In this document: positions 1 through 10,600 of the stretch, one piece after another | How the letters are laid out: each line of letters opens with the position of its first letter | Numbering within the stretch: position 1 is the stretch's first letter | DNA from: Symsagittifera roscoffensis | Taxonomy: Eukaryota > Xenacoelomorpha > Acoela > Convolutidae | DNA length: 60,000 nucleotides | NCBI RefSeq assembly: GCF_963678635.1 | Contig: NC_087065.1 | Location: forward strand, 2,296,001 to 2,356,000 | Reading direction: 5' to 3' | The notes under the pieces: generated by a model | Databases searched by the model: none | Told to the model about the DNA's origin: nothing | What the model saw: the letters and a program-made list of their open reading frames with translations, nothing else | Program-made: the position numbers and the translations under genes

Positions 1-3000
1 CTTCAATGTTTCGAGGGCCACCCACCACGTCCGGGAAGTGTTCCTCGTCTTGTTCCTCTCCAATGGATCACTCGTCACTTGTTTGCCCATGTCCTGATGT
101 GCCTTCGAGATCCATTCTTTGCCGATCTCCACTTCCCCTACCTGTCCGTTCGTTGAACCTCTCTTCACGTTTACCTTCTGAGGCTTGAAGTCTTCTTCTG
201 ACGTAGAACTGGTGGAAACCTCTATTTCCTTTTCTACTTCAAGTGGTTTCCTGAGCTCCGAGCTGTTCTTGTATGCCGCCGTCTTGCATCGGGCCAAAAC
301 GATGGGCGCCGTCTCTCTCAAGTTTCCTTCCGAAACAGCATCCACTGAAGGACTACCCCATCCTTCCACTTCTCTCTTCCTCTTGCGAGTCTTCACATCT
401 CTGCTCGAGGGTGTTGTGGCTATCATCATTGATTCGACCTCTCCATCCACTCCTTCCAACTCTTGCCTCCCCCCTGCTCGAGCCTTAAGGATATTAGTAC
501 TTTTAATCATATTACTAGTCCCAACCTTATCCCTTTTTATATCATCAACCATTTTATCCACAGTTTTTTGTTTCAGAGTAGAGCTGTCCTCACATTTCTC
601 TTTTCTAGTCTTCGATCGTGCGTTCCTCAGCTCCACTAGCTTGTTCAGCAGCTCTTTTCTTGCTTTCTCATCCAGGCCCGTTCCTATCAGGAGCGGTTCC
701 CCGAATCTCACTACTGCGTCCCACAGTTCTTTCTTGAACTTGTCCAGCGTCGTCTCGCTGCCCACTTCTCGATTGAATTCCTCCAGGAACTCCTGCCAAG
801 CGTCATCCTCGAGAGATCCCAAGAATATGTCCCTGTTCCCTTCGAACGTGTTCTTCCCCCTTTCCTCCGAGCTCAAGAGTAACATCCCCATATTGAAGGT
901 CTCACCTGCCAATGGCAACTCTAGGTTCTTCCGCGGGGACGGGTTCAGAGGTGGTGTGGCAGTATCTGCCCAATTCTCTTCGCTCAAGTCTTTCAACAGC
1001 TCTTGAGTGGTGAGTTCCTCCCCTGATGGCCCTGGTTCAGGTGTATTCCCCACCTCCATGTCTTCTCCAGCTTCACTGAGAGTTTCATCCATACTCTCTT
1101 CCTCTGATTCATTTCTTCTTCTCTCGAGAATTCTTTTGAATCGATCCTCAACGGGTCCACTCCTCTTGTCTCCAGGCGTGTCTACAGACAGTGGTGACGG
1201 TGTCGTAGGATCCAGCTTTTTATATTCCGTCAGGGCTACATGCAGTTGACCTGCTGCATCTAGTTCTGTTCCCTCCTGTGTCACTTCTACTTGTTCCAAG
1301 CCATAGGGCGCCTTATATTTTCTCGTGGCAAATTTCATGTCGTCCACCAGTGCGACGTGTCCCTCCATCACGATCATCCTGCCATCATCCCATATGGGTA
1401 GCATATTCTCAAGTCCTTCCTTTTCAAGAGTCCTCAAGACTTTCCGCACCTCATATCCAGGGGGCTGCGAACCTCTACTCTTTTTCGCTTGCGTCGTCCA
1501 CGAATTTACCTTCATCTCGCTGGTGTGGAAGTAGACTGCCGCCGTGTAGCCGATGAACAGGGGATCCCAGCCATCCGTGAAATGCCTCTGCGTTTCCTCC
1601 GTCATCATCTTCGCCATTATGGAGGGAACCACCAAGGGACTATTCATTCCCAAGGTCATCCTTCTGACTGTCGGGAACTCAGGCATGGTGGCTGGTAGGA
1701 TTTCTTTCTCCATTATGGCCTCCAGCTCCCTCTTGACTAGTGCAAAGCACTCCTTCCAGGCGGGGATTCTCAAGACTTCTCGTCCGTTGGCCGTCAATGG
1801 GTTTAGGTTCCAAAACTTTGGATACATTTCAATGGGGCCCTCTCGCTTGCCTCCCATTCTGCATTGCATTTGTCCCCTGAAGTTGCACACCATCATCTCA
1901 GCATCTTTCACTTTTCCGAAGAGTACCGTGTTGCTCATACGCGCCCTGAGCACCTCCTGCTGACACCAATTCAGCGCTGTACCATCCAGTACGCTGATGA
2001 GACTCAAGTGCGTCACCGAGTGACGATACGTTATCACCAGGGGATCTGGAAACGCGTACGTCACTGCTGGACCATAGATGCAGGTCACCACCTCCTCTAG
2101 ACCCCGGATTATCCCCATTGGGTCCGACCTCATTGCCAGGCACAGGTCCGTCAACAGAGGCATCCCTCTGTTCGCCTTCTCCCATTCTTCTCTCGAGGTT
2201 GGGTTCTCATCTTCACCCGTCATGTATCGATTCTGCATCATGAGGTATTGCACCAGCAGTGTCTTCAACCCTGCGGCACACTTGTAGGAGCTGGTTTCAG
2301 TGCTCGTGTGGACTCTCCCCATAGACAGAGGTTCTCCATATTCCATTAACCGATGAAACGACACCAATTCCCCATGGGTCAAGAGTACTAGTGCCAGATA
2401 CCCATCAACTCGAAGTGTCTCCACTCCTCGACTAAACATGTATGCTGGACCCATGTTGAACAAGTATCTGGGGTAAACCAAATACAGGGCCAAGAGCAGG
2501 CTGATGGACATGCCCAGTATCTCCTGTACGAAGGCTCCGAAGATAGTCGCCGTGGTGCCGAACACTCCTGCCAAGAATTCTCTCTCCCAGCAAGGACTCA
2601 AGAACTTGAGAATCTCGTAATCTCTCCTAGTCTTCAATTCGCCGTTGGCGTGCTCTCTCCAAAATCCTCCAATCGTCACTTCATTGGCGGCCGAGACAAA
2701 TCTAACCACCGTCATGTCTCTCGTTTCCGCTAGCTCCAGTTGCTTCTCTAGAAAACTCCAGATTTGTTTCACGAGGAGTGGTGCTTCCTCCCTCGTTTTA
2801 TTCGTGACGTTCTCCAGCCTTGGTGTCAGGAATGGCCACCAGCCATTCTCTTGAGTCAAGCGATATTTCATCGATTCTAACTGTTTCTCCGTCTCGACCA
2901 CATTTCTTCTCTCGTTGCTGGGACCTCTAGTCCTGCTGGTGGAATTTGCGACTTTCACATCCATACTCCGGAACCACAGGCTGGCCGTCAACTGGTTTAT

Positions 3001-6000
3001 CGCCGGGTGGTCGTCCCCGATGACTGGGCTGAACTTGAGTTGTCTAGCAAAGTTCGATATCTCTAGCAAGAGTACCTCATCCAATACAATCAGGACGTCG
3101 GCCAGTCCGTAAAAGCCCCTCAGTGCATGAGATATGTCAGCCCATGCCGCCGGCAATTCTGATTTGTAAAGCCTCAAGTTCAATGGCTCCAGCTCTCGAT
3201 TGGGGGCTGCCATCAGAATCCGCCATTCACTCCCTTCTGCTATCAGGATCAAGACCGCGTACACGAATTGTAGGGCGGGTGGCATACTTGCGTATCCCGG
3301 GGATGTGGTAAACACCACCTTCGTCTTGGACCCAAATCTCGAGGCTACGTTCTCTTGTACCTCATTCATCGCCGCAAATAACGCCTGAATAGCCTCCCAT
3401 ATCTTCTTTGATGTCGGAATTTCATCCCCCTTTAGTTGCTCAAGAAGTCCCATCGCGTGCAGGTGATCATTCATCCCTGCAAACAATAGCAGTTCAGGTT
3501 CACAGGGCATCTCCGACTTTATTGCTACCACTAGAGTCAACATCTGATTCAATTCGGCTCCTGGCAAGGAGTATACCAGAGTCTCCGGCCAGAACAACTT
3601 GGGAGACGTTCCTTCGAAGTCCGATCCCGCCACAATGACTACTCTTGCCGCAGCTGGATCTGTTCTATCGTAAACTGCCAGAGTTTTGGCCAGTTGGGTG
3701 CCACCACAGGGCTTCCCGTACCTGGGATCTTCCGCCAATTTCGAGCCTTCGTAAGCGGCGTCTGGCAATCCCGTTCCTCCCGGATTGAGTAGCTTGTCTA
3801 CCACCTTCAACTGTGCCGGGGTTGCCAACCTGATTCTGGCGATGTTGGTTCGGTGCTTGGGAGGTTCTGCTATAAGTCCCGGACTCCCCAGCAGCTTGAG
3901 AGGTCTGTAATTAATGGGTCCCATGATCGTTTTTGTGGGAATTCCCGTCAGGTCTGTGGTCTCCATCAACTTCGCCCTCGAGAAGTGCGCCTCATGAGCC
4001 TTCAACCAGTCTATGCAATGATGTCTATTCAAATCCTCGTGCGACACTCGTTCGATCCCCAGGGTTTCCGCCAACTCTCGTCTGCATTCCAAGGTCTCCA
4101 GATCCAGTTCCTTCACCTTCTCAGGATATCTCAAGCGGGTAGTCTCCCTAGACTTCTTTTCTCTCCTGCCATCTGCCACCACCACGGAGGACATCGCCGA
4201 GGCCGGAGGTGTTGATGACTCTACCTCCTCCGACTCCATTGGTGTGGCACTCTGCAATCGGGTCTGATTGCTCCTCGAGCTATCTCTAGTATCAACTCTC
4301 GCTCCCAATCGACCAGCCAAGGCCCTCGAGGCAAGGAATGGTGGGTTGGGAGGTGGCCCTAAAGTGAATTGGGCTGTCTCCAGCAGGTCCGCTTCTAGCG
4401 TGTTTATGTGTTCCTGGAAGACGTCGTTCAGCCACTCAGCTCCCCTTGGCCTATCGAAATGGATTCCATCTTTCGAGGTGTCTTCAGGGAATCCCTTGTT
4501 CTCCATGCGTTCTGCAACGTCCAACAGCCTGAGAGGAAGCACACTGTTTCGGTGTATTTCTCGGATCGCCTTGTTCAGGCTCCGCACCCTCTGGTTCATC
4601 TCTAGGGAGTGTTGATCAAACATCATGTTATAGGGGACCGTGCATATCGTCAGCAGGATGGGATCCATTTGGATCCTCAGCTCCTCAAGAAGGCAACTCA
4701 TCTTGTCGCACAGCCTCGTCACTTTCCTTGCTTCTCCTCTCGACACGTCGTTGGTCCCAACCATCAAGGTGACTGTGTAAACTTTGGTCATTCCTAGCAT
4801 GTCTAGAGTTGCCAACATCTGTGGCGTAGCAGCTCCAGCGAAACTCAAGACTCCCGTCTGCCAATGTGACCGGATCTGGGTCAACACCCGCACCAGGCTG
4901 TCCCCTATAATCAGGTGAACCGCACCCTCTGGCACACGAGGTGGCGCTAGATACTGCACCCATGCTGCGTCGTGGAAGCAGTCCCTCCTGGCTTGCTGTT
5001 CCGCATTCCAGTCCAGCCGACTATGCTTGTGGTAGTTCCCCTCTGTGTTCTTCTTGTAGCTCGCGATCACGACGTTTCTGACCGGCTGTTCCCTCCAAGT
5101 CAGGGGAAGCTCTGGCCTTGTCGTTCTTTCACGACTCTGCTGCTGCAACTTCTCACCCAACTCCTTCAGGCGCGATGAGGCGCCACTCACCTGACTGCCG
5201 CTCGAGGTCGAGGTTGGTGTATATCCTGGTAACACCACATCCATCAGAGGACGTACAGGTTGGGTCTCTAGATTGCGCAAGGAGGGCGTCGCGTCATTCG
5301 GTATCCAGACCTCCAACCCTTCACTCATGTGTTCCCTGGCCTCGCGGTCAAGGTTGAACCGTCCTCTAGCCCTGGGAGCTTCATCCACCTCCATGCGCGA
5401 CTCTGGCCTTGAGCTTGTCACCACTCGTTCGTTTGACCTGGCTCCCTTTTGTGCGTCAAGCTCGCGTTGTCGCTGTTCTATCCTTTCCAACTCCGACTTT
5501 AGTTGATCACGATTCGCGACGTTCTCCCGCACCCTTAGCTCCTGCTGATGTTCAGCCCTCAGCATCTCAAGTAATTTCAACGTCTGATCTCGCTCGTCGA
5601 CTGCCTGGTCCCTCTCCAGCTGAAGCTTCTCCCTATCCAGCTTCGCCTGATCCCGATCGAGGTTCGCTTTATTCTTTTCCTTCAGCGCCTTCTCAAGCTC
5701 TTTCTTTAGGACCCCCTGCTCCGGATATGCCTCGGTCGTCTGCTGCGCTCGCGACATCGACGGCACCTTACTCGAGCTCTGTCCCGTGGATCTTGCTGTT
5801 GGCCTCATCGGTAGCGGGAACTCTCCTGCGCCGTGTTCGGTGTTGTTACTCAGGCCAGGATTTCTTGCCAAGTCAAAGCCCCTTACTCCTCCATCCGCAT
5901 TCCAAGACAACCATCTGGTCTGTGCTCGATTTGATATGCCCTCGGTGGTGTAGCCGACGATCAAGACAGCCTCCGTCGCAGACTCCCTGCACTCGCCCTG

Positions 6001-6147
6001 GTCCTCCAACTGGAGGATCGCATTCAACATCACCGCCATTCTCTCGTCGATCTGGGTGTGGTCCAGGTCCCTCAAGCGTCTGTACAGCTCGTCAAGAGTG
6101 GGCCTCTGCAGAGCCGTGGGCATAGAGTTCCAGAATCGGTCTGCCAT
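1..6147 (-). CDS. Giant third ORF of the retroelement: coiled coil plus SGNH/GDSL-hydrolase-like domain (partial, runs off left edge)
   Basis: The reading frame is open for 2049 codons from ATG at 6147 to base 1. An in-frame TAA lies two codons upstream (6151-6153), so this is the first possible Met. Residues about 142-235 are a charged coiled coil rich in E, K, R and Q. An SGNH-hydrolase-like domain follows: GDSL with S417, GTND with N466, and DGIH with D560/H563. These match the Ser, Asn and Asp-His blocks of GDSL esterases, so acyl-ester hydrolysis is possible. A second degenerate block has GSDF (S842), AGMND (N893) and DDH (1045-1047). Hydrophobic stretches occur near residue 1000 and about residue 1200. 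The left end is highly charged. Strand, frame and base composition match the upstream Gag-Pol, so I infer an accessory or env-position gene of that element. Function is otherwise unknown. Confidence 0.8.
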   Translation of the reverse strand, partial: MADRFWNSMPTALQRPTLDELYRRLRDLDHTQIDERMAVMLNAILQLEDQGECRESATEAVLIVGYTTEGISNRAQTRWLSWNADGGVRGFDLARNPGLSNNTEHGAGEFPLPMRPTARSTGQSSSKVPSMSRAQQTTEAYPEQGVLKKELEKALKEKNKANLDRDQAKLDREKLQLERDQAVDERDQTLKLLEMLRAEHQQELRVRENVANRDQLKSELERIEQRQRELDAQKGARSNERVVTSSRPESRMEVDEAPRARGRFNLDREAREHMSEGLEVWIPNDATPSLRNLETQPVRPLMDVVLPGYTPTSTSSGSQVSGASSRLKELGEKLQQQSRERTTRPELPLTWREQPVRNVVIASYKKNTEGNYHKHSRLDWNAEQQARRDCFHDAAWVQYLAPPRVPEGAVHLIIGDSLVRVLTQIRSHWQTGVLSFAGAATPQMLATLDMLGMTKVYTVTLMVGTNDVSRGEARKVTRLCDKMSCLLEELRIQMDPILLTICTVPYNMMFDQHSLEMNQRVRSLNKAIREIHRNSVLPLRLLDVAERMENKGFPEDTSKDGIHFDRPRGAEWLNDVFQEHINTLEADLLETAQFTLGPPPNPPFLASRALAGRLGARVDTRDSSRSNQTRLQSATPMESEEVESSTPPASAMSSVVVADGRREKKSRETTRLRYPEKVKELDLETLECRRELAETLGIERVSHEDLNRHHCIDWLKAHEAHFSRAKLMETTDLTGIPTKTIMGPINYRPLKLLGSPGLIAEPPKHRTNIARIRLATPAQLKVVDKLLNPGGTGLPDAAYEGSKLAEDPRYGKPCGGTQLAKTLAVYDRTDPAAARVVIVAGSDFEGTSPKLFWPETLVYSLPGAELNQMLTLVVAIKSEMPCEPELLLFAGMNDHLHAMGLLEQLKGDEIPTSKKIWEAIQALFAAMNEVQENVASRFGSKTKVVFTTSPGYASMPPALQFVYAVLILIAEGSEWRILMAAPNRELEPLNLRLYKSELPAAWADISHALRGFYGLADVLIVLDEVLLLEISNFARQLKFSPVIGDDHPAINQLTASLWFRSMDVKVANSTSRTRGPSNERRNVVETEKQLESMKYRLTQENGWWPFLTPRLENVTNKTREEAPLLVKQIWSFLEKQLELAETRDMTVVRFVSAANEVTIGGFWREHANGELKTRRDYEILKFLSPCWEREFLAGVFGTTATIFGAFVQEILGMSISLLLALYLVYPRYLFNMGPAYMFSRGVETLRVDGYLALVLLTHGELVSFHRLMEYGEPLSMGRVHTSTETSSYKCAAGLKTLLVQYLMMQNRYMTGEDENPTSREEWEKANRGMPLLTDLCLAMRSDPMGIIRGLEEVVTCIYGPAVTYAFPDPLVITYRHSVTHLSLISVLDGTALNWCQQEVLRARMSNTVLFGKVKDAEMMVCNFRGQMQCRMGGKREGPIEMYPKFWNLNPLTANGREVLRIPAWKECFALVKRELEAIMEKEILPATMPEFPTVRRMTLGMNSPLVVPSIMAKMMTEETQRHFTDGWDPLFIGYTAAVYFHTSEMKVNSWTTQAKKSRGSQPPGYEVRKVLRTLEKEGLENMLPIWDDGRMIVMEGHVALVDDMKFATRKYKAPYGLEQVEVTQEGTELDAAGQLHVALTEYKKLDPTTPSPLSVDTPGDKRSGPVEDRFKRILERRRNESEEESMDETLSEAGEDMEVGNTPEPGPSGEELTTQELLKDLSEENWADTATPPLNPSPRKNLELPLAGETFNMGMLLLSSEERGKNTFEGNRDIFLGSLEDDAWQEFLEEFNREVGSETTLDKFKKELWDAVVRFGEPLLIGTGLDEKARKELLNKLVELRNARSKTRKEKCEDSSTLKQKTVDKMVDDIKRDKVGTSNMIKSTNILKARAGGRQELEGVDGEVESMMIATTPSSRDVKTRKRKREVEGWGSPSVDAVSEGNLRETAPIVLARCKTAAYKNSSELRKPLEVEKEIEVSTSSTSEEDFKPQKVNVKRGSTNGQVGEVEIGKEWISKAHQDMGKQVTSDPLERNKTRNTSRTWWVALETLK

Positions 6148-6669
6148 TCTTTATAACTTCGGGATGTGTGTAGATAGGTGTCAACCAGCTCAAGAATTAC
6201 CTTACCAACTCAAGAATTACCTTACCAACTCAAGTATTACCCAATTCAAGAAATCTCTAGAAATCTTCTCTTCAAGCACTTGCTGTAGATCCGGATTGTC
6301 GCGTGTTCAATCAAGATTCTCTTTTTCTGTTTCTCGCTTGAGTGTAGTTGGATATTCAACTTTGTTTTTCAAACTTGATCTGAAAACATAAAGCTCATTA
6401 AAACTTAGTATGTCACGTTCCTGACCTAGAGACCCCCCTTTTACCCATATGATTAAAATCCTATCATTCACATATCACTTAAAACAATTCGATTGGATTT
6501 CCCTTAAGAACATGCAGATTCATTTTATGTTTTAGCACCATCAATTCTTTCTTTTAAAATTCAATTGTCATGCCAATCACATCTTAAGATCCCTTTACCT
6601 GCGCCGCACCCCAGTACCTAACTCAAGACTCCTCCCTCACACCCGACTCGATACCTCCATGTACCCGAC
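6148..6669 (-). other. Spacer between macro-like ORF and giant ORF
   Basis: No long frame is open here on either strand. Minus-strand features are a donor-like CAG/GTAAAG just after the macro-like ORF, an AAAAGGGGGG purine tract near 6430, the acceptor at 6380, and a roughly 20-base direct repeat (GGTAATTCTTGAGTTGG-like, about three copies, 6193-6245) in the leader of the giant ORF. Confidence 0.5.
6380..6390 (-). promoter_or_regulatory. Splice or trans-splice acceptor upstream of the giant ORF
   Basis: On the minus strand the sequence reads TTATGTTTTCAG/ATC, matching the nematode 3' splice-site consensus (TTTTCAG). It lies about 230 bases before the ATG at 6147. It could receive an upstream retroelement exon, as env mRNAs do, or a spliced leader. 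Which of these applies is inference. Confidence 0.5.
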
Positions 6670-7689
6670 TCAGGCGATGCTCAAGTAGTACTTCTTGTGA
6701 AGATGCACCATTATCTCGGTTTCTGCAAAGACCACATGTAGGATAGCGTACAATTCCCTCGAGCTCAGTTTGCCCCTGTTTGGGTCGTACACCGGCATCG
6801 AGACCTCCACTATTCCTCTTTCAATCATGAAGTCACGTAGTCTTGTCAGTGCCAATATCACGTGTTCGGGATCAATTATGTTTCTGTCGTTGACTCTCGT
6901 TACTAGGAAGCAGAGGTATTTGCCCGGGACTTGTGCCACTGACGGTGGAAGCGCCGCTATGCCTCCCAGTCCTGGCCTCTGTCTGAACAGAAACTCTACG
7001 TTCTGGTACTCTCTTTTGAAGTCAGCCTCCAATCTTGATTTGAAACTCATGTCCGCCGTGATGCAGATCGCGCTGGTCCTGTTTGACAGGATGAAGTCGC
7101 TATCCGTTATCATGATGTTCTCTGAGTATTCATTGGGTATTTCGAATTTCGTTTTGAAATTCCTTCCTATGGTAGGCTCTTGTTCTTCTTCCTCCAGTTC
7201 CAATCCGCTTGTTTCCCTCACTTCCTTGAGCTTCTTTATCATCAAATTTTCGGTGTGGGTAAGTCCTACCCCCACTCCCCGGACAAAAATATTTATCGAC
7301 GTCCCCGTCGATGTAGTCGGGTCTGAATTGTCCTTGGGGATGTCCAGTGGCCTGTCTGTTGCTGTCCATCCGAAAAGAGGGTCCTCTGTCTTCATGTAAT
7401 TTGCTGCTGATACATCGATTTGCTGAATGCTTTGTCCTTCGCGGCTCTCGTCTTTGACCTCACGCATCCACTCTAGAATCCTCAAGTTCGTGTTCTCCCT
7501 CCTTTCTATTTCACTCTGCTCGAGATCCGTCTCCAATTCTGGCGTCGAGTAATCATCCTGCGGATAATGTCCACCATCGTCAATCACTTGCCATTCCTCT
7601 TCGGCCTCCAGTTCGCCTGCGCTTAGTAGTTCATCGCCCAACTTGTCTGGCTGTATCTTATCGATCAAGAAGTCATCCCCGTACCTATT
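6670..7689 (-). CDS. In-frame extension of Gag-Pol after one TAA; divergent macro-domain-like C-terminal half
   Basis: These 339 codons lie directly after the Gag-Pol TAA (7690-7692) and in the same frame. There is no good ATG at the junction; the first codons read NRYGDDFL. That suggests stop readthrough or a recent nonsense change rather than separate initiation. The first ~185 residues are acidic and low in complexity. Residues ~190-336 follow the strand-helix order of macro domains of the TARG1/ALC1 type: a hydrophobic strand, an SA-x-CITAD segment, an F-K-R-E-Y region, a YLCFLVTR strand, a helix with LRDFM, a VEVSMPVY strand, then a final helix and strand ending MVHLH. The glycine-rich ligand loops (GAGIA, GCG) are replaced, so ADP-ribose binding or hydrolysis may be lost or changed. 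The call rests on my reading alone. Confidence 0.55.
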   Translation of the reverse strand, partial: NRYGDDFLIDKIQPDKLGDELLSAGELEAEEEWQVIDDGGHYPQDDYSTPELETDLEQSEIERRENTNLRILEWMREVKDESREGQSIQQIDVSAANYMKTEDPLFGWTATDRPLDIPKDNSDPTTSTGTSINIFVRGVGVGLTHTENLMIKKLKEVRETSGLELEEEEQEPTIGRNFKTKFEIPNEYSENIMITDSDFILSNRTSAICITADMSFKSRLEADFKREYQNVEFLFRQRPGLGGIAALPPSVAQVPGKYLCFLVTRVNDRNIIDPEHVILALTRLRDFMIERGIVEVSMPVYDPNRGKLSSRELYAILHVVFAETEIMVHLHKKYYLSIA

Positions 7690-10600
7690 TTACCTCATAC
7701 CTGTTCGTTTACGATTGCCCGTCCTGGTTTCCGGTGGTGTTGGTCGATCCGGTTCCATCCACTTCGGTACCTCGTTTTGCTCGGGATCGTTCCAGTCTTC
7801 TTCTACAAATGAACCTGCATCCGACTCCACTTCTATCTTTTCGTTGTCGTCCAAACTCAAGTTCTCATTACCATCATTTTTCTCTCTAGTGCCTTTCTCA
7901 TTCACTTCGCACGCTGGTTCCACCACCAGGTACTCAAGACCTTCCATGTCTTTTGGCAGGCACCAGTCCTCCGGAGACGGAATGTGAGGCTTCAGATTTT
8001 CGTAATGTGCTGCTCGCCCTGTACTCAAGCGATAGAACCTTCCTTGTTGATGTACTTCCGTAATCATGAACGGTCCTCTCCATTTCTTGAGTAGTTTCTT
8101 TGTTCCCTTGGGCGGTATGACATTTTGGAAAACCCACACGTATTGGCCCACTTCGTATGGCTTTGCTCTTAGTATCTTTTCGTCATATTTCTTGCGTTGC
8201 CTCATTTGCGCTTGCGCCGTGTTTCTCCGACATAGCTCGTTTAGCTCTTGTTGTCTTTTGATCGCTTCCTTCACGTATGCTTGAGGTGACGTCCTCTTCC
8301 CCTCGTACTCCGGGTAGAAGAATGTTAGAGGCATTGCCCTTTCCCTGCCTGTCAACATCATGAAAGGACTGATACCCGTCGTTGAGTGCTGAGTACTATT
8401 ATAGGCTCCTACTACTTGTGGCAGGTATTTGTCCCAGTCCGTCATGTATCTCGAGCAGTACACCCTGAGCATGTTGACCAGTGTCCTGTTCTGTCTCTCT
8501 ACCAACCCATTGGTCTGTGGATGATAGGTCGTCGAGTGTGCTTGAGCAATGTGTGATCTCTTCATCAATTCTTTTGTCAAGTCCCCCACAAAAGCCTTGC
8601 CGTTGTCTGACTGGAAAGTCATTGGACAACCATATCGCGATATCCAATGCGTTATCAGGTGATCACATGTCTCCTCTGCTGAGGCTGTCTGGCACGGAAC
8701 CGCTTCCGCCAACTTGGTGAAGTGATCTATTATAACTAGTATTTGGTTATAACCCGACTCCGTCATGCAGATTTTCTGATGGTCTATCTGCACCACTTCA
8801 TTGAATTCCGAACTCTCGACAGACTTGAGGGGAAACTTCATCTTCCTTGGGTCTTTTACTTGAAGGCATGCTAGGCAGGCATTCACCCATCTCTCGCAAG
8901 CTTTTCTCATTCCCGGCCAATCAAACCTGTGAAGTATCCTTTGTTGTACTTTATCTATCCCCTGGTGGCCCATCTGGTCGTGTGATCTGAAAAGCACCTC
9001 CGTTTGGTACAATTGTGGTAGTATGATGAGGTTGTGTTTGTGTAATATTTTTTCCTCATCTCTTCTCTTGCACGCTACCACCCCTTCAGCTGTGTGATAA
9101 AGTAAATCTCTCTTTTCTTTGTAGAACTGGCTCAAGATCTTGTAGCCGTCTTCCTCAAGTTCCCCCTTCTCCTTGACTCCCGAATGGATCCATTTGGAGA
9201 GGTTACTTGTCATTTTGTCATTCCTCTGGGCCCTTATTAGGTCAGACAGCCTGTATCTCGCCTTAACGTGCTCCTTTAGCGCCATGATCTGTCCATTCAT
9301 TTCACCAGGGTTGTGGATGTCATCGCTCAGCTTCACACATATCATCCTTTTCATGATTTTCATGTCGTCTTCTGGTACCAGATTCGTTCTGACGTTTGAG
9401 TTGCACGATAGTTCCCTTAGTGGTTTTCTTGAAACTGCTATTTTCTCGAGCTCTTCACCACCTCGTACCTCTTGTATTTCCAGATTGTACGTCCCTGAAG
9501 ATGGATCCGTCTGTAATTCCCTGTCGTGCTGTCTTATCTTCTCTTCCGCCAGTATCATGCATAGACTGTCTTGGTCTTCGCTGCTCTCATCCGAGTCTTC
9601 ATCCCATTCTTTACGCTCCCCGGACAATTTTCCTTCTCCGGTTCCGTCTTCTTCCATGAATCTGTACCACTCCCCGGACTCTTGATCTAGTCCCAGGTGT
9701 TCAATTTCTTCTCTGAATGTCACTTTCTTATCCCTGACTTTTGTTTGCTCCAGAATTTTCTCGGGGATTTTCTCAACTAGTGATCGCACAACTTCCTTGC
9801 TATCAGTGGTGCTTTCTTTTGAGATGTCAGTATTGTTCACTGTTTTTTCTCTCCGAAGTATGGTTAGTTCCGGTGCCTCCTGACCTTTCCCTTGGATCAC
9901 GGGCTTATCATCTGATAGTTTCTCAAGCAACCCCATTAAGTCTTCATCTATTCGGACCGTTCCCTCCTCTACCTGGATGAGATCATAACCTTTTGCCTTG
10001 AGTGTTTCCCTCACGATCTTGGACTTGAGCATTATTCCTATCGGAATCCCTCTATTTTTCTTCAAGATGGTCTTTTCAAGAGGCTCTTTCGGCAATTCGG
10101 GATGATCTTCTATCGGTTTGCCTGATTTGTCCAGCCATCTCGTGAGTGGAAGACTGTCGTACGTTTCTTTGTCCATAAAGGAGAAGCCGTCTTTGATCTC
10201 AGGTCTGTCCGCCTCTCTTTGTTCTTGCCTCTCGTAGAACTCCGTCTTCTTACTCAAGCTGTCAGCATTTTGATGTTCATCCCGTGTTCTGTGCTCAATT
10301 ATCATGTTGTATCCATCCAAGCGAACTATCCACCTCCCAATATAGCTCTGGTCCATTGAGTACGTTTTCAGCCAGCTTAGTGCTCGGTTGTCGACTCGCA
10401 GCTTGAAGGGCTCACTGCCTAAGTATGCTCTGTATTTTTCGACAAAGGTGACCACCGCGAACATCTCTGCTTTCGGTGCTCCGTACTTCATTTCTGTGTC
10501 ACTTAGGACCTTGCTCCCGTATGCTATTGGTCTCAAGACTGTCTTCCCATTCCATTCTTGTTCTTGATGGAGAATCCCAGAAATAGCGACTACTGACGCA

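Noticed and set aside
185-1006. 273-codon plus-strand frame
   Set aside because: Antisense to the giant minus-strand ORF. Its serine/leucine-rich composition is what the complement of a coding frame gives.
5409-6125. 238-codon plus-strand frame
   Set aside because: Antisense to the coiled-coil and N-terminal part of the giant ORF; no domain features.
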